From positions 1-15,171 of the forward strand of contig CAIOKW010000336.1 in the NCBI GenBank assembly GCA_903858975.1: a stretch of 15,171 bases of DNA, given 5' to 3'. Shown here piece after piece: positions 8,291 to 14,571 of this stretch. The notes beneath the pieces are model-generated. The model made no database searches and was not told the DNA's origin. It was given only the letters and a program-made list of their open reading frames with translations. Position 1 is the stretch's first letter. Each line of letters begins with the position of its first letter. A program made the translations under genes and the position numbers. The DNA comes from Oligoflexia bacterium. Lineage in GTDB: Bacteria; Bdellovibrionota; UBA1018; CAIMNF01.

Positions 8291-9309
8291 TTTCGTTTTT
8301 GAACCAAATAATAATCAGGAACTTTGATTTTACCTTTGATGATGTCTGCGCGGAGCTCTTCTAGGGTTTTCTTGTCAGCGGCCGTAACCAACTTTGCATT
8401 GTTTTCATCAAGCGCATAGTCGACGCCTTTTGACTTCACTCCATAGCGAATGAGCCCAGTCGTGAACTTTCCATCCTTAAACATTTTAATTGAATCAAAT
8501 ACGGACTCATCGACTCGCTTCAACATACTGCTTAGGATAAATCCTGGCTTAATCCAGTTTTGATTTGAATCGACGCCAATTGCCAATTTTTGCTTTTCTG
8601 CTGCTGCATCAAAAACACCCAAACCAGAGTTTCCGGCAGCAACAAAAATTACCTCGGCGCCTCTCGTATATTGATCAAGGGCCAACTCTTTTGCCTTCGG
8701 TGGATTATTCCAAGCCTCACCCGTCACTCCGAGATAGTTTGAAAACACTTCAGCTTTCGGATTGATCTTTTTCGCTCCTGCGACATATCCCATTTCAAAA
8801 CGTCGAATGAGGGGAACATCCATTCCGCCAATGAAGCCAATCTTCCCACCCTTTGCATGAAGTGCTGCAAGCGCTCCAACCAGGTAACTTCCTTCGTGCT
8901 CCTCAAACATGACGGAACGGACATTGGGCGCCTTCGCATCTTCATCGACCAGTAGAAATTTTTGATCAGGAAAGCGCGCCGCATTCTTTTTCACCGCTTC
9001 GAGCTGATGAAATCCAACGGCAATAATGAGATCAAATTTTTTCTCGGCAAAAGCGCGTTGAAGTGACTCGTATGCAGAGTTATCCGGTGCTTCGACCGTT
9101 TTTGTGGTGACCCCAAGCTCTTTCTCCGCTCGCTTCACTCCTTGGTAAGCCGATGCATTGAATGACTTATCATCTTTTCCGGATCGCTCGAGCACGAGTC
9201 CGATCTTGAGCTCAGCAAATGCGGGCACACTTGCGAGAACGCTCAGAATTAAAACCGAAGCAAAGCCTACCGTTCCAAATCGAAGAGAAGAAATTGAATT
9301 TGATTTCAT
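8287..9309 (-). CDS. BMP-family substrate-binding protein (nucleoside-type, PnrA-like)
   Basis: Periplasmic binding protein of the importer, 340 residues, Bmp/PnrA family (basic membrane protein; characterised members bind purine nucleosides). Signal peptide: a basic start, hydrophobic core (about 14-28) and SVPAFA before E33, a type I cleavage site; there is no lipobox, unlike many spirochaete and Gram-positive members that are lipoproteins. Family motifs: GLVLERSGKDDKSFNASAYQG (starting at 37), DLIIAVGFHQ (93-102), GKIGFIGGMDVP (155-166), EVIFVAAGNSGLGVFDAA (219-236) and GVDSNQNW (245-252). First gene of the five-gene operon. No Shine-Dalgarno precedes the ATG; a promoter-like sequence lies so close that the message may be leaderless. 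Nucleosides are the likely ligand, but the ligand is not proven by sequence. Confidence 0.93.
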   Translation of the reverse strand: MKSNSISSLRFGTVGFASVLILSVLASVPAFAELKIGLVLERSGKDDKSFNASAYQGVKRAEKELGVTTKTVEAPDNSAYESLQRAFAEKKFDLIIAVGFHQLEAVKKNAARFPDQKFLLVDEDAKAPNVRSVMFEEHEGSYLVGALAALHAKGGKIGFIGGMDVPLIRRFEMGYVAGAKKINPKAEVFSNYLGVTGEAWNNPPKAKELALDQYTRGAEVIFVAAGNSGLGVFDAAAEKQKLAIGVDSNQNWIKPGFILSSMLKRVDESVFDSIKMFKDGKFTTGLIRYGVKSKGVDYALDENNAKLVTAADKKTLEELRADIIKGKIKVPDYYLVQKRK

Positions 9310-9317
9310 ATCTTATA

Positions 9318-9345
9318 TTTATACGATTTTATCCCTTCTCGTCGA
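9318..9345 (-). promoter_or_regulatory. Candidate promoter of the BMP importer operon
   Basis: On the minus strand, TCGACG (9345-9340, 4 of 6 match to a sigma70 -35 box) is followed after 16 bases by TATAAA (9323-9318, 5 of 6 match to -10). Initiation about seven bases downstream would fall only 1-3 bases before the bmpA ATG. Assigned by eye, so tentative. Confidence 0.35.
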
Positions 9346-9382
9346 ATTGATTTTCGTAGATTCACACGTTACTCTGAATGAC

Positions 9383-11497
9383 ATGAAGAACTGGCTCTCT
9401 CGACAAAAAACTGACGTCAAAAATGAAAGAGGCCAAACCGTAATTTTGGTCTCATTGATGATCGTGAGTTTTCTCATGTTCTTCAGCTTTGCTCTGAACA
9501 CCGGTCTCCTCATCAACGCGAAGATCAGCGTTCAAACGGCAGCGGATGCAGCCGCTTATGCCGGTGCCGCAACTCAGGCTCGCCAATTGAATGCCATCTC
9601 TTATTTGAATTACGACATGCGCCGGCAATTTAAGAAATTTCTCTTCCGTTATGTCTATGTTGGAAGCTTTGCGGGTCCTCGATTTCCTCAGACCTCAAGC
9701 GGAGCTACCAGCGGTCAATATGATTTTCCGAAACTGGACCACTCCACGAGCGCTGCTGGAACGATGCTTGGAATCAAGGCGCCTGTGGTTTGTATTCCCA
9801 TCACCTCTTCAGGATCACCGAACGATAGCTGCACCCAAATTAACGTTCGCAACACAGCATTTGATGTACAAAGCAGCATTGGTTCTGCACTGGGCAGCTT
9901 AAATGCAATCACTCAAGCGTATGTGGACGGGGTGATTGGAATCGGGAACGTTCAAAACCGGATTTGCAATGGTCAAGGGAGCGTAAATCTGTTTGTGCTC
10001 ATGGCTTGGCTCTTTCGTGCGAATGTTGACAATACAGACCTCACTAATTTCCTCGAAAAAGTGTTGACGCAGAATAATCTGGCCGCAGCCGAAAAGGCTC
10101 AGATCCTCACCAATGTGGGGCCACTTGTGAAGGGCCTCGGGCTTTATCCTCGAAATATTTTGAATCTCATGCGGATCAATACGCTGAAAACGTTTATTAA
10201 CGAGAAGCCCACGACGGTAACTCAGGATGAAGTGTTGTCCTTAGAAAAGTCAACAGGCGCGGACGCCCACGAACGCACCATCCTTGCGTTTAAATCAGCC
10301 CTCGCCAATTTGAATGCTTCCATTTTTGATGCCGACAAACTCAGCATGCAAGAACTGCAACCCGAAAACATGATCGCTCTCGAGGACGTCCACACGACTT
10401 TTAACGTTTATGTTCAAGCGATGGAAGCTCCGGCTCCTGGAGCGACCCTGAACCCCAATGATCCGGTCTTATGTAATTCTAAGATTTATGCATTTGAAGC
10501 AAAGCAAGCGCCCGTCGGAGTGAAGCGAATTCCGATCGCTGGTAAAAACGTGACCTACGCAGTGAAGCTGAGAGCCTTCGTGAAACCTCGAGGCCTCCTT
10601 TTTGCTCCGGGATCAGGCTCTCTTGAACTCGATGCGATTGCGGGAGCTAAACCCTTTGGGAGCCGGATTGGGCCTGCGAGCAATGGCCCCGCGGATTGGA
10701 TCAAAACCATCAGCGGTATTCCTTCCATTAATGGAGCTTCGGTTTGCGCCTCCCCTCCTTGTAACTCTCCCTTTATTTCAATTGGAGCCAATAGTGATTT
10801 CTTTTCTATCGATTTCTTAACCGAACTCAATGCTCGCGCGAAAAACGGAGGCTCGATGCCAACTGTTCAGGGCATTGTTAACGCACAAAGGCATGCCATG
10901 GCCCCGAACCCTGAAGAGGTAGGACTCTACAATATCCTTCCTCCCCCGCCTGAAAAAGAGAGCGATATGGACTTCCAATTCATTCCTTACTCAGACAGCG
11001 TAAGCAAGGCGGACGCAGCAAAGGGAAACCCTCAAGTTTATCGTTTTTATGCTCCCTTGTATCCCGATAGCGCAAACGATACCTCCCAGAAGGTGAAATC
11101 TGCACTGGATGCTGTCTTCGGTGCCCTAAACCCCATGGGTAACAATTCATACGGAATGAGTCTGCCCACGATCCGGGATAAGGTGAATGACAATCTCAAC
11201 GCCTACATCAGTGGGCCCATGAGATCGGGCAATCAGGTCGAAAACGCTGAAACTGAGACCTTTGCCGCCATTGAGTTACCCATGGCTGATCTCGAAAAAT
11301 CTAAGGGTAAGCCCTTCTGGCTTACCGAATCCAATCAAGTTCTGAGCTCTTGGAGCCCTGAGCACAATAAAATTAGCGGCTATGAGGTGAAGTTCACGCC
11401 TCGATTCAGTTATTCAGTAAAACTGGTCGCGATCCGTGACCTGCTGCACCAAGGCGTCTCCAGCGAAGATGCTGACATGGAAACTTTATCGCATTAA
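9383..11497 (+). CDS. TadG-like membrane-anchored protein (Tad/Flp pilus-assembly TadE/G-like domain)
   Basis: A 704-residue protein whose N-terminus matches the putative Flp pilus-assembly TadE/G-like domain: NERGQTVILVSLMIVSF (14-30) begins a single membrane segment (about 18-43), followed by the typical INAKISVQTAADAAAYAGA (44-62). The remaining roughly 640 residues should lie outside the membrane. I see no clear von Willebrand A MIDAS motif (DxSxS), found in classical TadG. Six cysteines (137, 150, 195, 364, 455, 460) all lie in the exported part, so disulphides are possible. The start is placed at the ATG at 9383: the frame stays open further upstream, but that extension lies opposite the 5' end of bmpA and would put 75 unrelated residues before the membrane anchor. 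No good Shine-Dalgarno is seen. It may work with the CpaF-like ATPase, though no other Tad genes are adjacent. Confidence 0.75.
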   Translation: MKNWLSRQKTDVKNERGQTVILVSLMIVSFLMFFSFALNTGLLINAKISVQTAADAAAYAGAATQARQLNAISYLNYDMRRQFKKFLFRYVYVGSFAGPRFPQTSSGATSGQYDFPKLDHSTSAAGTMLGIKAPVVCIPITSSGSPNDSCTQINVRNTAFDVQSSIGSALGSLNAITQAYVDGVIGIGNVQNRICNGQGSVNLFVLMAWLFRANVDNTDLTNFLEKVLTQNNLAAAEKAQILTNVGPLVKGLGLYPRNILNLMRINTLKTFINEKPTTVTQDEVLSLEKSTGADAHERTILAFKSALANLNASIFDADKLSMQELQPENMIALEDVHTTFNVYVQAMEAPAPGATLNPNDPVLCNSKIYAFEAKQAPVGVKRIPIAGKNVTYAVKLRAFVKPRGLLFAPGSGSLELDAIAGAKPFGSRIGPASNGPADWIKTISGIPSINGASVCASPPCNSPFISIGANSDFFSIDFLTELNARAKNGGSMPTVQGIVNAQRHAMAPNPEEVGLYNILPPPPEKESDMDFQFIPYSDSVSKADAAKGNPQVYRFYAPLYPDSANDTSQKVKSALDAVFGALNPMGNNSYGMSLPTIRDKVNDNLNAYISGPMRSGNQVENAETETFAAIELPMADLEKSKGKPFWLTESNQVLSSWSPEHNKISGYEVKFTPRFSYSVKLVAIRDLLHQGVSSEDADMETLSH

Positions 11498-11585
11498 ATT
11501 CCTGCCTTACCGCTTGCCAAATTCCTCCCTTCTTAGCTAACTTTTTTGGGAACGCCACTTCAAAAAGGATTAAAGGAGATTCACC
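11498..11585 (+). promoter_or_regulatory. Spacer with candidate promoter and strong ribosome-binding site for the H1-like gene
   Basis: An 88-base gap. TTGCCA (11514-11519, 5 of 6 match to -35) and TAACTT (11538-11543, weak -10) are spaced 18 bases, a poor to moderate promoter match. The ribosome-binding site is excellent: AAAGGAGA (11572-11579), with GGAG 7 bases before the ATG, fitting a highly translated gene. No terminator hairpin for the upstream TadG-like gene was found. Confidence 0.4.
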
Positions 11586-12299
11586 ATGGCAAAGAAAAAA
11601 GTAGCTAAAAAAGCGGCTCCTAAAAAAGCCGCAAAGAAAAAAGTTGTCGCAAAAAAACCTGCGAAAAAAGCAGCAGCGAAAAAAGCAGCTCCTAAGAAGG
11701 CAGCTAAAAAAGTTGTCGCAAAAAAAGCAGCAAAGAAAGTTGCTCCTAAAAAAGTAGCTAAGAAAGCGGTTGCCAAGAAAGTTGCTCCTAAAAAAGCAGC
11801 TCCTAAGAATGCCGTTGCTAAGAAACCAGCAAAAAAAGTTGCTCCTAAAAAAGTAGCGGCTCCAAAGGCTGCGAAAAAAGCGGCTCCTAAAAAAGATTTA
11901 GAAACCCATAACGAACTCGCAACTGCACTCGCTGCCTCTGCTGCAGTCGCCGCAATGGGTGCAACGATGGCCCACGAATCTAGCGCCCACGACATGCATG
12001 AGTTCGGTGAAGACGAAGATCAAGGCATGGAAGAAACTCTCATTGATGATGAAGAGTCTCTTCAGGAAATCGACGAGGAAGAAGAAGTAGATGAAGACGA
12101 TTACTTCTCTCGTAGCTTTGATGATGAAGATGAGGAAGAAGAAGACCTCGATCTTGATGAAGAAGACGAAGACCTTGACGACGAAGATCTTGACCTAGAA
12201 GAAGATGAAGATCTCGATGAAGAAGAAATGGACGAAGACGAAGAAGAAGACTTTGATCTTGATGAAGACGAAGACCTTTCTGAAGACGACGAAGACTAG
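11586..12299 (+). CDS. Histone-H1-like Lys/Ala/Pro-rich protein with a long acidic C-terminal half
   Basis: A 237-residue, charge-segregated protein. Residues 1-103 are a degenerate repeat of AAPKK/AKK/VAKK units with 44 lysines, no arginine and no acidic residue, like the C-terminal tail of eukaryotic histone H1 and bacterial H1-like nucleoid proteins. Residues 104-140 form a linker with an Ala-rich apolar stretch (LATALAASAAVAAMGATMA, 111-129) and several His. Residues 141-237 are extremely acidic: 68 of 97 are Asp or Glu, with a single Arg (176). The basic half probably binds DNA or RNA; the acidic half may compete for it, mimic nucleic acid or contact basic partners. Those roles are inference. 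The start is firm (GGAG, 7-base spacing). It could be mistaken for low-complexity noise, but frame, ribosome-binding site and reversed charge along one frame argue for a real gene. The HD gene follows after 29 bases without a terminator. Confidence 0.85.
   Translation: MAKKKVAKKAAPKKAAKKKVVAKKPAKKAAAKKAAPKKAAKKVVAKKAAKKVAPKKVAKKAVAKKVAPKKAAPKNAVAKKPAKKVAPKKVAAPKAAKKAAPKKDLETHNELATALAASAAVAAMGATMAHESSAHDMHEFGEDEDQGMEETLIDDEESLQEIDEEEEVDEDDYFSRSFDDEDEEEEDLDLDEEDEDLDDEDLDLEEDEDLDEEEMDEDEEEDFDLDEDEDLSEDDED
11739..11857 (+). repeat. Near-identical coding repeats within the Lys-rich domain
   Basis: The 16-mer GTTGCTCCTAAAAAAG occurs exactly at 11739, 11781 and 11838 (spacings of 42 and 57 bases, both multiples of three) within a longer field of related AAPKK/VAKK codon repeats (about 11590-11900). 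In-frame spacing means recombination or slippage would alter length without breaking the frame. Confidence 0.7.
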
Positions 12300-12305
12300 A
12301 AACCA

Positions 12306-12391
12306 AAGATTAGGGAGCTCATGCTGAAGTGGACATTCGGGACGTTATCCATGGTGTGATCCTAATTGAGCCGCATGAGCTCCCTATTCTT
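12306..12391 (+). promoter_or_regulatory. Long inverted repeat enclosing the start codon and hiding the Shine-Dalgarno of the HD gene
   Basis: Left arm 12306-12324 pairs with right arm 12373-12391: 14 uninterrupted pairs (12311-12324 with 12373-12386; core GGGAGCTCATG / CATGAGCTCCC), one T-T mismatch, then four more pairs. The 48-base loop contains the GTG start (12329). The only Shine-Dalgarno, GGGAG (12313-12317), lies wholly inside the left arm; the right arm covers codons for HELPIL. In the transcript this should block ribosome access unless the stem is opened. It may be a translational switch, a thermosensor or an effector-controlled element; which one cannot be told from sequence. Confidence 0.7.
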
Positions 12392-13645
12392 GATTCTTAT
12401 CTATTCCAAAGATTAAGACAAATTCGACAGACCGGCTTTGCCGAACATTCCTATCCTGGCGCCACTCACAATCGCTATATTCATAGCTTGGGCGCCCTCT
12501 TTACGATTACTGAAACCTTTGAAGCGATTTTTGAGGGCCTCAAGAAACGCTCACCCGAAACCTGGAAGCGTTTTAGAGCCCTCGTTCGGTTTTCAGCGCT
12601 CCTTCATGACATTGGGCATGGGCCCCTTTCTCACACCACTGAATTTGCAATGCCTGAGGTTTCACGCCTCAACCCAAAACTTCATTCAAAAAGAAAAGCG
12701 ACTCACGAGGATTATACCCTGAAGATCATCCTCGATTCGCCCCTCACCCCCTTGCTAGAGAGGGCTGGAAAGTCATTTGGCTTTACACCACTCCATATCG
12801 CAGCCCTCATTGAATCTGACACAGAAGTGGATGAAGACTTCTTCATTGAGAAAATTGATGGCGAAAAACTGAACTTTAGACCCGTACTTCATCAGCTCAT
12901 TTCCAGTGAACTCGATGCTGACCGTATGGATTACCTCAGACGAGATAGTTTCTATTGCGGCGTCAATTACGGAGTATTTGATTATTCTTGGATCCTCAGA
13001 AATCTCTGTGCTCATCATGAAAATGGAAATGTATATCTAGGAATTAAACACCGAGCACTCTATGCATTTGAGGATTTCCTTCTCGCGCGGTTTAACATGT
13101 TCTTACAAGTCTACCTCCACCATAAAACAGTCGTATATGATGAGATGCTTGCGAACTACCTCAATGATCCTGAGTGTGACTATCGATTACCGGCTGATAT
13201 CGAAGCGTACTCACGATGTACGGATGCACACCTCTATTCACATCTGTCTGAATCAAAGAACCCTTGGGCAAAGCGGATTGTTGAAAAGCAGCCTTTTAAG
13301 ATGCTGGTTGAAACTCATAGCGGAATCCCGTCCACAGCAAATGCGCGCGAACAACAAGAGCGGATTATTAAGAAGGCGCGCCAGGAGCTTGAGGCAAAGA
13401 ATATTCAGTACATCGCAAGCACCTCTACCGGAATTCTTTCAAAATACTTCGGGAAATCCGATCATCCGATTTTTGTGTCTTACGATAACCTCTACTCGGC
13501 TCCAAGCTTTATTCCGATTCAAAAGTGCACTACACTTTTCACTCAGTACCCCAATAGCCGCTCGATCTCGCGAATCTTTGTATCCCCAGAGGATCACCCC
13601 AAGCTTTCCGCTCGGGCACGCGATAAGGCTCTATTTTTTGAGTAA
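12329..13645 (+). CDS. HD-domain phosphohydrolase (dNTPase/SAMHD1-like, COG1078 type)
   Basis: A 438-residue metal-dependent phosphohydrolase. The N-terminus has the family pattern DVIHGVILIEPHELPILDSYLFQRLR (from residue 5; family form DPIHG...L.D..EFQRLR), then YPGATHNRYIHSLG (42-55) with the first metal His (H47). The HD motif is LLHDIGHGPLSH (91-102) with H93/D94, the further catalytic His H97, and HED (126-128); the last metal ligand is D196 in ELDADRMDYLRRD. All expected HD ligands are present. Relatives hydrolyse dNTPs to nucleoside and triphosphate, so a role in nucleotide pool control is likely; substrate unproven. GTG is the only usable start: an in-frame stop (12311) and no other start codon lie between it and upstream sequence, and the conserved DVIHG begins at residue 5. 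GGGAG is 11 bases upstream and lies inside a long inverted repeat. Probably co-transcribed with the H1-like gene; the end overlaps the convergent MBL gene by 15 bases. Confidence 0.9.
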   Translation: MDIRDVIHGVILIEPHELPILDSYLFQRLRQIRQTGFAEHSYPGATHNRYIHSLGALFTITETFEAIFEGLKKRSPETWKRFRALVRFSALLHDIGHGPLSHTTEFAMPEVSRLNPKLHSKRKATHEDYTLKIILDSPLTPLLERAGKSFGFTPLHIAALIESDTEVDEDFFIEKIDGEKLNFRPVLHQLISSELDADRMDYLRRDSFYCGVNYGVFDYSWILRNLCAHHENGNVYLGIKHRALYAFEDFLLARFNMFLQVYLHHKTVVYDEMLANYLNDPECDYRLPADIEAYSRCTDAHLYSHLSESKNPWAKRIVEKQPFKMLVETHSGIPSTANAREQQERIIKKARQELEAKNIQYIASTSTGILSKYFGKSDHPIFVSYDNLYSAPSFIPIQKCTTLFTQYPNSRSISRIFVSPEDHPKLSARARDKALFFE

Positions 13646-14557
13646 GCGATTCGCCGCAAATACCAATCCTTGGGCATTCACTTTGAAATCAATCTGAAGT
13701 AGCTTTAGGTCTTCTGCGTCCAATCGTACATTCCTACTTCCGAAATAATGAAGATTCCAGTCCAAGATGTGTTGGGTCACCGAATCTACATCCATACTCA
13801 GCTTTTGAATTCGCCCCATGAGTTCAATTGAAAACTGCAATTGGTCCCGAAGCTGCTGAGCAGCCTCTGGAATTTGCTCCTGCGGAATAAACCCGTAATG
13901 AGTAAGCGCAACCTGCTTTAAGTCTTGGCTTGAAATCCAGTCAATCGTCTCAAGAGCCGCCATACCATCAAAGTCAGTTGGACTGGTGGAGGGAATGATC
14001 ACGAGGCCATGCTTTGAATTAATTTTAGGGTAAGACACTCCGAACGAGTCTCCACTAAAAAGTGTCTGGGTGGTGGGTTCAATCACCACCAAGTGGTGAT
14101 TCGCATGCCCTCGAGTATGGTGGGTTTTGAGAATGCACCCCTGAAAGGCCACCCCATCCCCTTCCTCTAAAACCACAACCCGGTCGGCCGGGCACGGTAA
14201 AATTTCACCGTAAAGTTTGGCCATGAATTCCGGCCCATAAACCTCTGTTGCACTTGCGATCAGCTTGCTGGGATCCACCGCATGTCTCGCAGCCCTAGGA
14301 TGAGCATAGAGCTTTGCATTGGGGCATTCTTTTAAGAATAACCCCGCTCCGCCGGCATGGTCCAGATGGACATGGGTGATGATGAGACCCTCAATCTGTT
14401 CAGGACTCAAGCCCTCCATTCTCGCTGCCTCCATCAAATGGGGAATGGCATAGTTGGTATTACACTCAATGAAAAAGCCCTTTCCGTTTTCAACCAAAAG
14501 ATAGGCTGTCGCAAATTCCACTTCGACATAATTGCAATCCACGGGAATGATCTTCAT
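13631..14557 (-). CDS. Metallo-beta-lactamase-fold hydrolase
   Basis: A 308-residue MBL-fold enzyme with a complete two-metal site: HVHLDHAGG (62-70; H62, H64, D66, H67), TRGHANHH with H151, SGDSFG with D170, and LTHYG with H220. The N-terminal beta strands (TAYLLVENGKGFFIE, 17-31) are normal for the fold. Beyond the catalytic domain is a helical C-terminal extension (about 225-308) with RLDAEDLKLLQIDFKVN, perhaps substrate- or dimer-related. It resembles general hydrolases of the COG0491 group (glyoxalase II-like, lactonase or other thioester hydrolases) rather than RNases; substrate unknown. The start is at 14557, only 14 bases from the divergent EEP gene; no Shine-Dalgarno is evident, and a TAGAAT -10-like box ends 6 bases before the ATG, so the message may be leaderless. 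No signal peptide, so cytoplasmic. Confidence 0.88.
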   Translation of the reverse strand: MKIIPVDCNYVEVEFATAYLLVENGKGFFIECNTNYAIPHLMEAARMEGLSPEQIEGLIITHVHLDHAGGAGLFLKECPNAKLYAHPRAARHAVDPSKLIASATEVYGPEFMAKLYGEILPCPADRVVVLEEGDGVAFQGCILKTHHTRGHANHHLVVIEPTTQTLFSGDSFGVSYPKINSKHGLVIIPSTSPTDFDGMAALETIDWISSQDLKQVALTHYGFIPQEQIPEAAQQLRDQLQFSIELMGRIQKLSMDVDSVTQHILDWNLHYFGSRNVRLDAEDLKLLQIDFKVNAQGLVFAANRLLKK

Positions 14558-14571
14558 ACTTAAATTCTATC
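14558..14571. promoter_or_regulatory. Fourteen-base divergent start region, MBL / EEP genes
   Basis: The whole spacer between two divergent start codons is 14 bases. On the minus strand it contains TAGAAT (14569-14564, 5 of 6 match to -10), 6 bases before the MBL ATG; its -35 region would lie inside the EEP coding sequence and shows no good match. No GGAG-like site precedes either ATG. The promoter of each gene must therefore lie within or overlap the other gene. Confidence 0.3.

Noticed and set aside
9158..9382. Upstream extension of the TadG-like frame by 75 residues
   Set aside because: It runs opposite the start of bmpA, would bury the membrane anchor behind unrelated sequence, and has no support as coding.
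11570..11995. 141-residue open frame on the minus strand opposite the Lys-rich gene
   Set aside because: Its Phe/Leu/Ala-rich composition is just the complement of Lys and Ala codon repeats; there is no ribosome-binding site, and the plus-strand frame has an excellent one.
12040..12306. 88-residue open frame opposite the acidic domain
   Set aside because: His/Leu/Arg-rich composition is the mirror of GAT/GAA codon repeats; no start signal.
14081..14101. 8-bp hairpin AATCACCA-CCAAG-TGGTGATT
   Set aside because: It lies inside the MBL gene and arises from the codons for NHHLVVI; no regulatory position.
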